Shown: piece after piece, positions 25,701-34,367 of the stretch
Position numbering within the stretch: position 1 is the stretch's first letter
Layout of the letters: the number at the start of each line of letters is the position of its first letter
From: Streptomyces sp. HUAS CB01
Lineage (GTDB): Bacteria > Actinomycetota > Actinomycetes > Streptomycetales > Streptomycetaceae
Direction of reading: 5' to 3'
Assembly: GCF_030406905.1 (NCBI RefSeq)
Contig: NZ_CP129137.1
Coordinates: forward strand, 5,797,501 to 5,861,500
Length of the DNA stretch: 64,000 nt
Notes under the pieces: model-generated
Told to the model about the DNA's origin: nothing
Database searches by the model: none
What the model saw: only the letters and a program-made list of their open reading frames with translations
Position numbers and translations under genes: made by a program

Positions 25701-27413
25701 GTCGCCGACGCGGGACTCGTACACCATCTCCTCGTCGAGCTCGCCGACGCGGCCGCCGCCCTTCTTCGGGTCCGCACCGGCGAGGAAGACGCCGAACAGC
25801 CCGCGGTCCGGGATCGTGCCGCCGGAGGTGACCGCGAGCCGCTGGGCGCCGGGACGCCCCGTGACCGTCCCGGCGACCCGGTCCCACACCACGCGCGGGC
25901 GCAGCTCAGCGAAGGCGTCGGACGGATACCGCCCGGCGAGCATGTCCAGCACCGCCGTGAACGCCGACTCGGGGAGCGAGGCGAAGGGTGCGGCGCGCCG
26001 CACGACGGCGAGCAGGTCGTCGAACGGCCAGCTGTCGAGGGCGACCATGGCGACCAGCTGCTGGGCCAGCACGTCCAGTGGATTGGCGGGGATGCGGAGC
26101 GACTCGATGGAACCCGTGCGCATCCGCTCGGTGACGACGGCGGCCTGGACCAGGTCGCCCCGGTACTTGGGGAAGACGACGCCCGTCGAGACCGCGCCCA
26201 CCTGGTGGCCTGCGCGGCCGACGCGCTGGAGGCCGGAGGCGACGGACGGCGGGGACTCGACCTGGACGACGAGATCCACCGCGCCCATGTCGATGCCCAG
26301 CTCCAGGCTGGACGTCGCGACGACGGCGGGCAGCCTGCCCGCCTTGAGGTCCTCCTCGACGAGAGCGCGCTGCTCCTTGGAGACCGAGCCGTGGTGCGCG
26401 CGGGCGAGCAGCGGGGGCGCGCCCTGCGCCGCCCCGGACTGCGCCATGATCTCGGCCGGCGGGGCGCCCTCGGGAAGCGGCTCTCCCACCGTCCGTTCGT
26501 AGGCGATCTCGTTGAGCCGGTTGCACAGCCGCTCCGCGAGGCGGCGGGAGTTCGCGAAGACGATCGTCGAGCGGTGGGCCTGCACCAGGTCGGCGATCCG
26601 CTCCTCCACCTGCGGCCAGATGGACGGCTTCTCGCCCGGGCTGTCCGGCTCGGAGGCGGGGGAGCCGCCGAGCTCGCCCATGTCCTCGACCGGGACGACG
26701 ACGGAGAGGTCGAACTCCTTGCCGGACGGCGGCTGCACGATCTCCGCCTTGCGCCGCGGAGACAGATAGCGCGCCACCTCGTCCACCGGCCGGACGGTCG
26801 CCGAGAGGCCGATCCGGCGGGCGGGACGCGGCAGCAGCTCGTCCAGCCGCTCCAGGGACAGCGCCAGGTGCGCGCCCCGTTTGGTGCCGGCGACCGCGTG
26901 CACCTCGTCCACGATCACCGTCTCGATGCCGCTCAGCGCCTCACGGGTGGACGAGGTGAGCATCAGGAACAGCGACTCGGGGGTGGTGATCAGGATGTCC
27001 GGCGGACGCGTCGCGAGCGCCCGCCGCTCGGCCGCGGGGGTGTCACCGGACCGGATGCCGACGCGCACCTCGGGCTCGGGAAGACCGAGCCGCACGGCCT
27101 CCTGCCGGATCCCGGTCAGCGGGCTGCGGAGATTGCGCTCGACGTCGACCGCGAGGGCCTTCAGCGGCGACACGTACAGCACGCGGCAGCGCTTCTTGAC
27201 GTCCGCCGGCGGCGGGGTGGAGGTCAGAGCGTCGAGGGCGGCCAGGAACGCGGCGAGGGTCTTCCCGGAACCGGTCGGGGCGACGACCAGCACGTCCGCG
27301 TCGCGGCCGATCGCCCGCCACGCGCCCTCCTGGGCCGCGGTGGGCGCACTGAAGGCCCCCGTGAACCAGCCGCGGGTCGCGGGGGCGAAGCTGTCGAGCG
27401 CACTGCCGGTCAT
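22791..27413 (-). CDS. lhr: Lhr-type large ATP-dependent DNA helicase
   Basis: About 1540-aa superfamily-2 helicase. Residues about 15-430 form the two RecA-like domains with Walker A APTGSGKT (45-52), the DEVH box VIVDEVH, SATVRP (motif III) and QRVGRAGHQVG (motif VI). A winged-helix and Lhr-core region runs to about 870, and a C-terminal region of about 650 aa is characteristic of full-length Lhr. Mycobacterial Lhr is a 3'-to-5' DNA translocase induced by DNA damage. ATG 27413 (MTGSALDS) is preferred; ATG 27422 or TTG 27443 would add a few residues, and none has a good SD. Same strand as nei, and probably a repair pair. Confidence 0.93.
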   Translation of the reverse strand: MTGSALDSFAPATRGWFTGAFSAPTAAQEGAWRAIGRDADVLVVAPTGSGKTLAAFLAALDALTSTPPPADVKKRCRVLYVSPLKALAVDVERNLRSPLTGIRQEAVRLGLPEPEVRVGIRSGDTPAAERRALATRPPDILITTPESLFLMLTSSTREALSGIETVIVDEVHAVAGTKRGAHLALSLERLDELLPRPARRIGLSATVRPVDEVARYLSPRRKAEIVQPPSGKEFDLSVVVPVEDMGELGGSPASEPDSPGEKPSIWPQVEERIADLVQAHRSTIVFANSRRLAERLCNRLNEIAYERTVGEPLPEGAPPAEIMAQSGAAQGAPPLLARAHHGSVSKEQRALVEEDLKAGRLPAVVATSSLELGIDMGAVDLVVQVESPPSVASGLQRVGRAGHQVGAVSTGVVFPKYRGDLVQAAVVTERMRTGSIESLRIPANPLDVLAQQLVAMVALDSWPFDDLLAVVRRAAPFASLPESAFTAVLDMLAGRYPSDAFAELRPRVVWDRVAGTVTGRPGAQRLAVTSGGTIPDRGLFGVFLAGADPKKGGGRVGELDEEMVYESRVGDVFTLGTTSWRIEDITRDRVLVSPAPGVPGRLPFWKGDQLGRPLELGRAVGAFLREVGSLPEEDARLRLMTAGLDDWAAGNILSYLDEQRRACGHVPDDRTIVVERFRDELGDWRVVVHSPFGAQVHAPWALALGARLSERYGMDAQVMHADDGIVLRLPDADLMGLDLLDQDPVHLDTSYDGDQAPVGAADTLFDRGEVSQIVTDQVGGSALFASRFRECAARALLLPRRNPGKRTPLWQQRQRAAQLLQVASEFGSFPIVLEAVRECLQDVFDVPGLEELMGDIESRKVRLVEVTTPEPSPFARSLLFGYVAQFLYEGDSPLAERRAAALSLDSRLLAELLGQAELRELLDADVLTELEQELQWLTDDRRIKDVEGVADLLRVLGPLTTEELTQRGADPGWPEELARSRRAIRVRIAGADHWAAVEDAGRLRDALGTALPVGVPEAFTEPVKDPLGDLLARFARTHGPFTSSQAAARFGLGAAVTDGALQRLAAAGRVVQGEFHPSGIGQEWCDAAVLRRLRRRSLAALREELEPVPPAALATFLPQWQHLGNNSLRGIDGLARAIEQLQGAPVPASALEKLILPSRVAGYAPGMLDELTTTGEVVWAGAGALPGKDGWVSLYLADAAPLLLPQPHPLELTALHESVLSSLSGGYGLFFRQIADQVRATTHPEATDPQLADAVWDLAWSGRLTNDTLAPLRSLLGSGRTAGSTAHRARRTVPRGRYGSLTAAARTASRNGPPTVSGRWSLLPAAEADPTHRAHALARTLLDRHGVVTRGAVAAEGVEGGFSATYRILSAFEDSGQARRGYVVEGLGAAQFAMDGAVDRLRAAAGARERAEGYSAPRAVVLAAADPANAYGAALSWPEPPDGASHKPGRKAGSLVVLVDGELTLYMERGGKSLLSWPAEPDDPALRAAAEALAGAGSAGMLGTITVERINGSAALTSPLARPLEETGFHATPRGLRIRA

Positions 27414-27469
27414 GACACCCATCGTGCACCGCCCCACTGACAAGCACCCGGACCTGCGAGAATGTCGAC

Positions 27470-28303
27470 ATGGCCGAGGGTGAGTGGGCGCGGTACTGGC
27501 AGCACGAACGGCTGCCGGGGATCGATCTGCTCCGGGCCCGGTACGTGCGGCACACCTTTCCCCGCCACAGCCACGAGGGCTACGTCTTCGGGACCATCAC
27601 GCGCGGGGTCGAGGACGTCGGGCTCCCGGGCGGTGTGGTGCACGCCGGGCCGGGCATGGTCGTGATGATCAATCCGGAGGTTCCGCACACCGCCCGGGCC
27701 GGGGTGGCGGAGGGCTGGGTGTACTCGACGCTCTACCCGTCGTCCCAGGTGGTGGCAGAGATAGCGGCGGAGACCACGACGATCAGGGGTACCGCCGGCT
27801 TCGCGGCGACCGATGTGGTCGACCAGCAGGCGGCCCGGCTGATCCGCGAGGTCCACCGCGCGGCCGAGGAGGGCAACGCGCTCGCCGCCGACAGCGTGCT
27901 GCGGATCATGGTGGCGCGGCTGCTGCGCAACCACGGGAGCAGCCTCCCGGCGCGCGAACCGCTCACGGCGGGCGCGCGCCACGCGGCACGCGCCCGGGCG
28001 GTGCTGGAGGAGCGGATGGAGGACCCGCCCACGCTCCAGGCCCTCGCCGCCGAGCTGGGCACCAGCCCGTTCGCCCTGCTGCGGGCCTTCCGCGACCGCT
28101 ACGGGATGCCACCGCACACCTGGCTCACCGACGCGCGCGTCCGGCGGGCCCGGGGGCTGCTGGACGCGGGCGAGGCTCCGGCCCTGGCGGCCGCCGCGGT
28201 CGGCTTCGCCGACCAGCCGCACCTCAACCGCCACTTCACACGGATCGTCGGGGTGCCCCCGGGTGCCTATCAGCGGGGGCGAGGGGTCGGCCGGCCGGGG
28301 TGA
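27470..28303 (+). CDS. AraC-family transcriptional regulator
   Basis: 277-aa regulator. Residues about 1-160 are a cupin-type sensor domain (RHSHEGYVFGTI, GGVVHAGPGMVVMINPEVPH). Residues about 175-270 are the double helix-turn-helix AraC domain (LQALAAELGTSPFALLRAFR, then AAAAVGFADQPHLNRHFTRIVG). It reads directly into azlCD on the same strand and is a candidate regulator of that exporter, perhaps sensing an amino acid. GAGAAT-6 nt-ATG with no SD suggests a leaderless mRNA. It is divergent from lhr, with only 56 bp between start codons. Confidence 0.9.
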   Translation: MAEGEWARYWQHERLPGIDLLRARYVRHTFPRHSHEGYVFGTITRGVEDVGLPGGVVHAGPGMVVMINPEVPHTARAGVAEGWVYSTLYPSSQVVAEIAAETTTIRGTAGFAATDVVDQQAARLIREVHRAAEEGNALAADSVLRIMVARLLRNHGSSLPAREPLTAGARHAARARAVLEERMEDPPTLQALAAELGTSPFALLRAFRDRYGMPPHTWLTDARVRRARGLLDAGEAPALAAAAVGFADQPHLNRHFTRIVGVPPGAYQRGRGVGRPG

Positions 28304-28465
28304 GGCCCGTACCCCTGGGGTGAGCGGTCGCACACCGCGATGCGGCCTGGGCCGATGTGCCGGTCGAGCGGGAGCGGAGGGAGGGCGCGGGGCCGGGAGG
28401 GGAGGGGGTGGCGTGCGCAAGAACGTACAAGACCGCTCGCCGTCCGGTCCCGTACCGTCCCTGAC

Positions 28466-29254
28466 GTGCCAGAACAGACAGCATCAGCAGAAATACCCAT
28501 CGACGGCGAAGGGCGCGCCGCGGCCGGTGGGTCCGGGCCGCGGACGACCGCCGACGCACCGGTGAAGGCCGACTCCGCCGTCGTGCGGGACGCCCTCGGC
28601 GTGGGCGTCGCCGTCGGCCTGTCCGGCTTCGCCTTCGGCGTGACCGCCGCGGGCGCCGGACTCGACGTCCTGCAGATCTGCGCCCTGAGCCTGCTCGTTT
28701 TCACCGGCGCCTCGCAGTTCGCCCTGGTCGGCGCGCTCGCCGCGGGCGGCAACCCGTTCACGGCCGCCGCCGGGGCCTTCTTCCTCGGTACCCGCAACGC
28801 CTTCTACGGCCTGCGGCTCTCCCAGCTCCTCGCCGTGCGCCGCGCCGTACGTCCCTTCGCCGCCCACTGGGTCATCGACGAGACCACCGCGGTGGCCCTG
28901 GCCCAGCCCACCCGCCGGGCCGCGCGGATCGGCTTCACCGTCACCGGGCTCACCCTCTACGTGCTGTGGAACCTCACCACACTGCTCGGTGCGCTCGGCG
29001 CCGAGGCCATCGGCGACACGAACGCCTGGGGACTGGACGCGGCCGGGCCCGCGGTCTTCCTGGCCCTGCTGGCCCCCATGCTGCGCACGACGACCGAGCG
29101 GGTGGTCGCGGGCATCGCCGTCGCCCTCGGGCTCGGACTGCTGCCGGTGCTCCCCGCCGGAGTGCCGGTGCTCGTCGCGGCGCTCGCCGCGCCCGCCGTC
29201 CTCTGGTGGCAGGGCCGGACGACCACCACCCAGCGGAAGGGAACGGAGCGTTGA
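28466..29254 (+). CDS. azlC: AzlC family branched-chain amino acid exporter, large subunit
   Basis: 262-aa membrane protein with about seven hydrophobic spans. Characteristic AzlC motifs are SLLVFTGASQFALVG, FFLGTRNAFYGL and HWVIDETTAVA. AzlC with AzlD exports branched-chain amino acids or their analogues. I place the start at GTG 28466, reached from TACCGT (28453-28458) after 7 nt, a leaderless layout. The frame is open back to 28340, but that sequence is Arg/Gly-rich and lacks an SD. It overlaps azlD by 4 nt. Confidence 0.88.
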   Translation: MPEQTASAEIPIDGEGRAAAGGSGPRTTADAPVKADSAVVRDALGVGVAVGLSGFAFGVTAAGAGLDVLQICALSLLVFTGASQFALVGALAAGGNPFTAAAGAFFLGTRNAFYGLRLSQLLAVRRAVRPFAAHWVIDETTAVALAQPTRRAARIGFTVTGLTLYVLWNLTTLLGALGAEAIGDTNAWGLDAAGPAVFLALLAPMLRTTTERVVAGIAVALGLGLLPVLPAGVPVLVAALAAPAVLWWQGRTTTTQRKGTER

Positions 29255-29559
29255 ACGTCTGGATCGCGATCGGAGTGACCGCCGCCGCCTGCTACCTCGT
29301 CAAACTCGCGGGCCTGCTGGTGCCGGCCGGTGTGCTGGAGCGCCCGCTCGTCCAGCGGCTCGCCGCCCTGCTCCCGGTCGCCCTGCTGGCGGCGCTCACC
29401 GCCCAGCAGACCTTCGGTGCGGGCGACGCGGTGGTGCTGGACGCGCGTGCGGCCGGACTGGCCGCTGCGGCCGTCGCGCTGGTCCTCAGGGCGCCGTTCC
29501 TCGTCGTGGTCGCCGCCGCCGTGGCGGTGACCGCGGGGGTGCGTGCCCTCGGGGGCTGA
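29251..29559 (+). CDS. azlD: AzlD family exporter small subunit
   Basis: 102-aa protein with four hydrophobic segments. The start is TTG 29251, whose TTGA overlaps the azlC stop. GGAAGGGAACGGAG lies just upstream as SD, and no ATG or GTG fits. LVKLAGLLVP and the short hydrophobic C-terminus match the AzlD family. Partner of AzlC in the two-component exporter; stoichiometric coupling is implied by the overlap. Confidence 0.88.
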   Translation: MNVWIAIGVTAAACYLVKLAGLLVPAGVLERPLVQRLAALLPVALLAALTAQQTFGAGDAVVLDARAAGLAAAAVALVLRAPFLVVVAAAVAVTAGVRALGG

Positions 29560-29577
29560 ATCCGGGCGCCCCTCGCG

Positions 29578-29598
29578 CGGCCCCGGTGAGCGGGGCCG
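29578..29598 (+). terminator. hairpin after azlD
   Basis: CGGCCCCG-GTGAG-CGGGGCCG, 18 nt after the azlD stop, extendable by flanking GCG/CGC bases. No T-run follows, as is common for Streptomyces terminators. Confidence 0.55.
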
Positions 29599-29671
29599 AC
29601 GCGGGGAGCGTGTGATGCGTCCGGCGGGACGGGCGTCGGCAAGGGGCGCGTGAAAGGGGCGGGTAACCGGC

Positions 29672-30577
29672 TCAGCGCAGCACGCGTCCGTGCGCGCGCA
29701 GTGTGCGCAGTGCCTCGACCGTCACGACCGGACGCCACTCCAGGGCGGTGCTCGGCGCCCACTGGCGCCACCGAACGGGCCAGCCGCCGTCCTCCTGCTG
29801 CTCACGGGCGAGGTGGTCCAGCGACCGGTCCATCTCCTCGTCCGTGAACCAGCGCCGTGCCAGTGAACCCGGCACGCGTGCGTAGTCGTGGGGGTAGTGG
29901 TACTCGCCCGGCGCATAGCCCGCGGCGACGGGGTACTCGTCGGACCGGTCCGGGTCGAGCACCACCAGCCGCTGTTCGCGGACGAGCCTGCCGAGCCGGT
30001 CCGCGGCCTCCTCGGCCCGCGACCGGTCCGGGACACCGTCCAGGAACGCGACAGCCGCCTGGATCTCGTACGGGTGCGACTTCTGCAGCCCCTCCACCGC
30101 CGCCCAGCAGAAGTCGGTCGCCCGGAACAGCCACGCGTGCCACACCTGGTTCCGGTGCAGCAGGCCCACCACGGGCCCCGTGGCCAGCAGCTCACTGGGC
30201 GGATCGGACACGATGGGGATGAACGGCGCCGTCGGGTAGCCGCGCTGCGAGGGATGGATCACGGGCAGGGCGCCGTCCCGGGTGGCCACGTTCGTCAGGT
30301 AGCGGCAGATGCGCTCCGCGCGCAGTCCGCCGCAGCGCCCGATGGAGTCCAGCACGCGCAGGGCGTGCGCCGTGTGCAGCGGCTGGCTCGCGGGGCCGCG
30401 GAGATCGGGTTCCAGGGCGTGGCCGTAGCCGCCGTCCTCATTGAGGTACGCGGTCAGCGCCGCCTCGACCGGCTCCGCCGCCGCACCCAGGAAGTGGTAC
30501 GCGAACCGCCGCTGTTCGAGAACGCGGGCCGTGAGCCAGATGAACCGCTCAGCCCGTGCCAGAGGTGTTCCAGCCAT
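29672..30577 (-). CDS. Unrecognised protein with toroid (QxDGGW/NEDGGYG) repeats
   Basis: 301-aa soluble protein with no assignable enzyme activity. It has repeat signatures of an alpha/alpha toroid like that of prenyltransferases and terpene cyclases: LNEDGGYGHALEPD near residue 45 and REQQEDGGWPVRW near residue 265. The DxDD motif of class II cyclases is absent. Trp and Tyr are frequent. Minus-strand TACCGT ends 6 nt before ATG 30577, with no SD, so it is probably leaderless. It is divergent from the DUF3046 gene over 79 bp. The fold call is moderate and the function is unknown. Confidence 0.7.
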   Translation of the reverse strand: MAGTPLARAERFIWLTARVLEQRRFAYHFLGAAAEPVEAALTAYLNEDGGYGHALEPDLRGPASQPLHTAHALRVLDSIGRCGGLRAERICRYLTNVATRDGALPVIHPSQRGYPTAPFIPIVSDPPSELLATGPVVGLLHRNQVWHAWLFRATDFCWAAVEGLQKSHPYEIQAAVAFLDGVPDRSRAEEAADRLGRLVREQRLVVLDPDRSDEYPVAAGYAPGEYHYPHDYARVPGSLARRWFTDEEMDRSLDHLAREQQEDGGWPVRWRQWAPSTALEWRPVVTVEALRTLRAHGRVLR

Positions 30578-30656
30578 GCTCCGACGGTAGGGGCGAACGG
30601 GCTTCGCACAAGGCCGACGGACCGGTCTGCACTCTCAGGGGGCGGATACTGGTGTC

Positions 30657-30851
30657 ATGCGGTTGACGATTTTCTGGGAGCGGATGGAAGAGCACTTCGG
30701 TGCGGTGTACGCCGACTCCTTCGCACGCGACCATGTGATGACCGAGCTCGGGGGCCGTACGGTGCACGAGGCACTGGCCGCCGGCTGGGAGACGAAGGAC
30801 GTCTGGCGCGGGGTCTGCGCCGCGGTCGGCATCCCCGCGGACAAGCGCTGA
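30657..30851 (+). CDS. DUF3046 family small protein
   Basis: 64-aa protein matching the actinobacterial DUF3046 pattern: MRLTIFWERMEEHFG, then SFARDHVMTELGGRTVHEAL and a C-terminal VWRGVCAAVGIP. The family commonly sits just upstream of recA in actinobacteria; its function is unknown. GATACT (30645-30650) lies 6 nt before the ATG, with no SD, giving a leaderless layout. It is too short and too polar to be a membrane protein. Confidence 0.85.
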   Translation: MRLTIFWERMEEHFGAVYADSFARDHVMTELGGRTVHEALAAGWETKDVWRGVCAAVGIPADKR

Positions 30852-30995
30852 GCCCCGGATCCGGCTGTCGTCCCGCCACCGGCGCGCTCGGCCGGGCCCG
30901 CGCCGGTGGGACGGGCACCGGGCCGGCGGGCCCGTGGTCCGGGCGTTGTCCACAGGGCCGTGCCGGTTGTTCCCGCGGTAGGCGAGACTTGCTCC

Positions 30996-32336
30996 GTGGC
31001 AGCGAATGACGAGACCGCCCAGGACGAGAACCGCCCGACCACGCAGTACGCGGAGGCCGGGCGGCCCGACGACGACATCGGGGGCGGCACGGCAGGGGCC
31101 GGCGCCCCGGTGAAGGTCCCCTCGCCCGCCACCGCGCCCGACGGTGGCGCCGGTACCGGCGGGACCGCCGTCACGGCGGCCGCACCGGGACGGATGCCCC
31201 GCTGGCTGCCCCGGGCCATGGTGCTGGCGCTGGCGCTCTACGGCTGTTTCCAGCTCGGCAGCTGGGCCTTCCACCAGCTGATCGGCCTGCTGATCAACGT
31301 GCTGATCGCGTTCTTCCTGGCGCTCGCGATCGAGCCGGCCGTGGGCCGGATGGCGGCCCGCGGGGTGCGTCGCGGCATCGCCACGTTCCTCGTCTTCATC
31401 GTGGTGCTGGCCGCGAGCGTGGGCTTCGTCGTGGCGCTCGGCTCGATGCTGGCCGGTCAGATCGTCGAGATGGTCGAGGACTTCCCCCAGTACCTGGACC
31501 AGGTGATCAACTGGATCAACAAGACCTTCCACAGCGAACTGTCGAGAGTCGCGATCCAGGACAGCCTGCTGCGTTCCGACTGGCTGCAGAAGTACGTGCA
31601 GAACAGCGCGACCGGCGTGCTCGACGTCTCGGCGACGGTGCTCGGCGGGCTGTTCAAGCTGCTGACGATCTTCCTCTTCTCCTTCTACTTCGCGGCGGAC
31701 GGGCCGAGGCTGCGGCGCGCGCTGTGCTCGGTGCTGCCGCCGTCGAAGCAGGCCGAGGTGCTGCGGGCCTGGGAGATCGCCGTCGACAAGACCGGCGGCT
31801 ATCTGTACTCGCGCGGGCTGATGGCGCTGATCTCGGGCGTCGCCCACTACGTGCTGCTGGCGATGCTGGATGTGCCGTACGCCCCTGCGCTGGCCATGTG
31901 GGTGGGGCTGGTGTCGCAGTTCATCCCCACCATCGGCACGTATCTCGCGGGCGCGCTGCCGATGCTGATCGCCTTCACGATCAACCCCTGGTACGCGCTG
32001 TGGGTGCTGGGCTTCGTGCTGATCTACCAGCAGTTCGAGAACTACGTGCTGCAGCCGAAGCTGACCGCCAAGACGGTGGACATCCATCCGGCGGTGGCGT
32101 TCGGATCAGTCATCGCCGGTACCGCGCTGCTGGGAGCCGTCGGCGCGCTGATCGCGATCCCGGCCGTCGCCACGCTGCAGGCGTTCCTCGGCGCGTATGT
32201 GAAGCGCTACACCGTGACGGAGGACCCGCGGGTCCACGGGCACCGGAGACACGGTGAGGCGGTGCTCGCCCGGGTCCAGCGGGCGCTGCGCAGCAAGAAG
32301 GACGGGACGGCGGCCGAGGGGGAGAGCGGCGCCTGA
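30996..32336 (+). CDS. AI-2E family transporter (DUF20 permease)
   Basis: 446-aa membrane protein. Residues 1-70 are an acidic, Gly/Thr-rich cytoplasmic tail. Eight hydrophobic spans follow, including [32 protein letters not shown] and the family motif [21 protein letters not shown], then a charged C-terminus. The family is named after E. coli TqsA (AI-2 export), but members also transport other small solutes, so the substrate here is unknown. GTG 30996 is preceded by GAGACT-6 nt and no good SD. It lies between DUF3046 and recA. Confidence 0.87.
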   Translation: MAANDETAQDENRPTTQYAEAGRPDDDIGGGTAGAGAPVKVPSPATAPDGGAGTGGTAVTAAAPGRMPRWLPRAMVLALALYGCFQLGSWAFHQLIGLLINVLIAFFLALAIEPAVGRMAARGVRRGIATFLVFIVVLAASVGFVVALGSMLAGQIVEMVEDFPQYLDQVINWINKTFHSELSRVAIQDSLLRSDWLQKYVQNSATGVLDVSATVLGGLFKLLTIFLFSFYFAADGPRLRRALCSVLPPSKQAEVLRAWEIAVDKTGGYLYSRGLMALISGVAHYVLLAMLDVPYAPALAMWVGLVSQFIPTIGTYLAGALPMLIAFTINPWYALWVLGFVLIYQQFENYVLQPKLTAKTVDIHPAVAFGSVIAGTALLGAVGALIAIPAVATLQAFLGAYVKRYTVTEDPRVHGHRRHGEAVLARVQRALRSKKDGTAAEGESGA

Positions 32337-32475
32337 GGGGACGGGCGGAGCGGCGCTGAAGGAACCCTCCGCGACCCTGGCGCCCTCCGCGACGGCTGTC
32401 CGTGCCGCCCCGGCGGCCTGTCCGTGCCCTCCCGGCTGCCCCGCGGGGCCGGGGCGCGCGGTGCGTGTGGCGCGC

Positions 32476-32505
32476 TTGACACCAAAATCGAACATCCATT
32501 CTTAT
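32476..32505 (+). promoter_or_regulatory. recA promoter
   Basis: TTGACA (32476-32481), an 18-nt spacer and TCTTAT (32500-32505) form a near-consensus vegetative promoter with a leader of about 130 nt before recA. This is the only strong promoter in the 304-bp gap 32337-32640; the rest shows no gene. Confidence 0.85.
32490..32501 (+). promoter_or_regulatory. LexA (SOS) box of recA
   Basis: GAACATCCATTC matches the Gram-positive SOS consensus GAAC-N4-GTTC with one mismatch. It lies between the -35 and -10 boxes, so bound LexA would block RNA polymerase. Confidence 0.85.
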
Positions 32506-32640
32506 GTGAGTCCGGCCTTGGAATCCCGGGGATTTCACCGGGTTGTCCACAGGTTGGAGGGACGTCGGGGCGCATTGTCAGTGGCAGGGGTTAGCGTCTT
32601 TGACGTGAAGCGATCGACTCAAGCAAACCGGGTGGAACCC

Positions 32641-33777
32641 ATGGCAGGAACCGACCGCGAGAAGGCGCTCGACGCCGCGCTCGCGCAGATTGAACGACAG
32701 TTCGGCAAGGGCGCCGTGATGCGCATGGGCGAGCGGTCGAGGGAGCCCATCGAGGTCATCCCGACCGGCTCGACGGCGCTCGACGTCGCGCTCGGCGTCG
32801 GTGGCCTGCCGCGCGGCCGTGTGGTGGAGATCTACGGCCCGGAGTCCTCCGGCAAGACGACTCTGACCCTGCACGCCGTCGCCAACGCGCAGAAGGCGGG
32901 CGGCCAGGTCGCCTTCGTCGACGCGGAGCACGCCCTCGACCCCGAGTACGCGAAGAAGCTCGGCGTCGACATCGACAACCTCATCCTGTCCCAGCCGGAC
33001 AACGGTGAGCAGGCGCTCGAGATCGTCGACATGCTGGTCCGCTCCGGTGCGCTCGACCTCATCGTCATCGACTCCGTCGCCGCGCTCGTGCCGCGTGCGG
33101 AGATCGAGGGCGAGATGGGCGACTCCCATGTCGGTCTCCAGGCCCGGCTGATGAGCCAGGCCCTGCGGAAGATCACCAGCGCGCTCAACCAGTCCAAGAC
33201 CACGGCGATCTTCATCAACCAGCTGCGCGAGAAGATCGGCGTGATGTTCGGCTCGCCCGAGACCACGACCGGTGGCCGCGCGCTGAAGTTCTACGCCTCG
33301 GTGCGCATCGACATCCGCCGCATCGAGACCCTGAAGGACGGCACCGAGGCCGTCGGCAACCGCACCCGCTGCAAGGTCGTGAAGAACAAGGTCGCGCCGC
33401 CGTTCAAGCAGGCCGAGTTCGACATCCTCTACGGCCAGGGCATCAGCCGTGAGGGCGGGCTGATCGACATGGGCGTGGAGCACGGCTTCGTCCGCAAGGC
33501 CGGCGCCTGGTACACGTACGAGGGCGACCAGCTCGGCCAGGGCAAGGAGAACGCGCGGAACTTCCTGAAGGACAACCCCGACCTCGCCGACGAGATCGAG
33601 AAGAAGATCAAGGAGAAGCTGGGCGTCGGAGTGAGCAGCACCGAGGCCCCGGCTGCCGAGCCCGGCGCGGACGCGACGAGCGCAGGCGCTCCGGCCGATG
33701 CTCCCGCCAAGTCGGTGCCCGCGCCCGCCACCAAGGCGGCGAAGGCCACCAAGACGGCTGCGGCGGCCAAGGGCTGA
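32641..33777 (+). CDS. recA: RecA recombinase
   Basis: 378-aa strand-exchange ATPase central to homologous recombination and LexA self-cleavage. Walker A is GPESSGKT (residues 66-73), Walker B region [15 protein letters not shown]-binding loop 2 region [21 protein letters not shown], and the C-terminus is Ala/Lys/Pro-rich (about 335-378), as in other Streptomyces RecA proteins. The start [14 protein letters not shown] is the usual Streptomyces start. The frame is open upstream to 32254, but that includes the promoter and is not coding. recX follows after 8 bp. Confidence 0.98.
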   Translation: MAGTDREKALDAALAQIERQFGKGAVMRMGERSREPIEVIPTGSTALDVALGVGGLPRGRVVEIYGPESSGKTTLTLHAVANAQKAGGQVAFVDAEHALDPEYAKKLGVDIDNLILSQPDNGEQALEIVDMLVRSGALDLIVIDSVAALVPRAEIEGEMGDSHVGLQARLMSQALRKITSALNQSKTTAIFINQLREKIGVMFGSPETTTGGRALKFYASVRIDIRRIETLKDGTEAVGNRTRCKVVKNKVAPPFKQAEFDILYGQGISREGGLIDMGVEHGFVRKAGAWYTYEGDQLGQGKENARNFLKDNPDLADEIEKKIKEKLGVGVSSTEAPAAEPGADATSAGAPADAPAKSVPAPATKAAKATKTAAAAKG

Positions 33778-33785
33778 CCGGCATC

Positions 33786-34367
33786 GTGCCCGATCCGAGC
33801 ACGCGGCGTACCGCGGATTGGCCGGGCGGCAGCTCCGCATCGTCGAGGGCCGATGAGGAGCTGCCGCCCCAGGACCCGGCGGAGAGGGCGCGGGCGATCT
33901 GTCTGCGCCTGCTCACCGGCACCCCGCGGACCCGGAAACAACTCGCCGAGGCGCTCCGCAAGCGCGAGATCCCGGACGAGGTCGCCGATGAGGTGCTGTC
34001 CCGCTTCGAGGACGTCGGTCTCATCGACGACGCGGCGTTCGCGGGGGCCTGGGTGGAGTCACGCCACCACGGCCGCGGACTGGCCCGCCGGGCCCTCGCC
34101 CGTGAGCTGCGTACGAAGGGCATCGACCCGGCGCTGATCGACGAGGCGCTCGGCCGGCTCGACTCCGACCAGGAGGAGGAGACGGCACGTGAACTGGTCG
34201 CCAGGAAACTCCGCTCCACCCGGGGTCTCGACCGGGACCGCCGACTCCGCCGCCTCGCGGGCATGCTCGCGCGCAAGGGATACCCGGAGGGCATGGCCCT
34301 GCGGGTGGTCCGCAGGGCCCTGGAGGAGGAGGGCGAGGACACCGAGGGTCTGGACGGTCTGTCCTAG
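33786..34367 (+). CDS. recX: RecX regulatory protein
   Basis: 193-aa inhibitor of RecA filament growth. RecX-type three-helix repeats are visible: LLTGTPRTRKQLAEALRKR, EVLSRFEDVGLIDDAAFA and a third near the C-terminus (MLARKGYPEGMALRVVRRAL). The first 35 residues are a disordered, Asp/Glu/Pro-rich tail. It starts at GTG 33786 only 8 bp after the recA stop, so it is co-transcribed and SOS-induced with recA. Confidence 0.95.
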   Translation: MPDPSTRRTADWPGGSSASSRADEELPPQDPAERARAICLRLLTGTPRTRKQLAEALRKREIPDEVADEVLSRFEDVGLIDDAAFAGAWVESRHHGRGLARRALARELRTKGIDPALIDEALGRLDSDQEEETARELVARKLRSTRGLDRDRRLRRLAGMLARKGYPEGMALRVVRRALEEEGEDTEGLDGLS

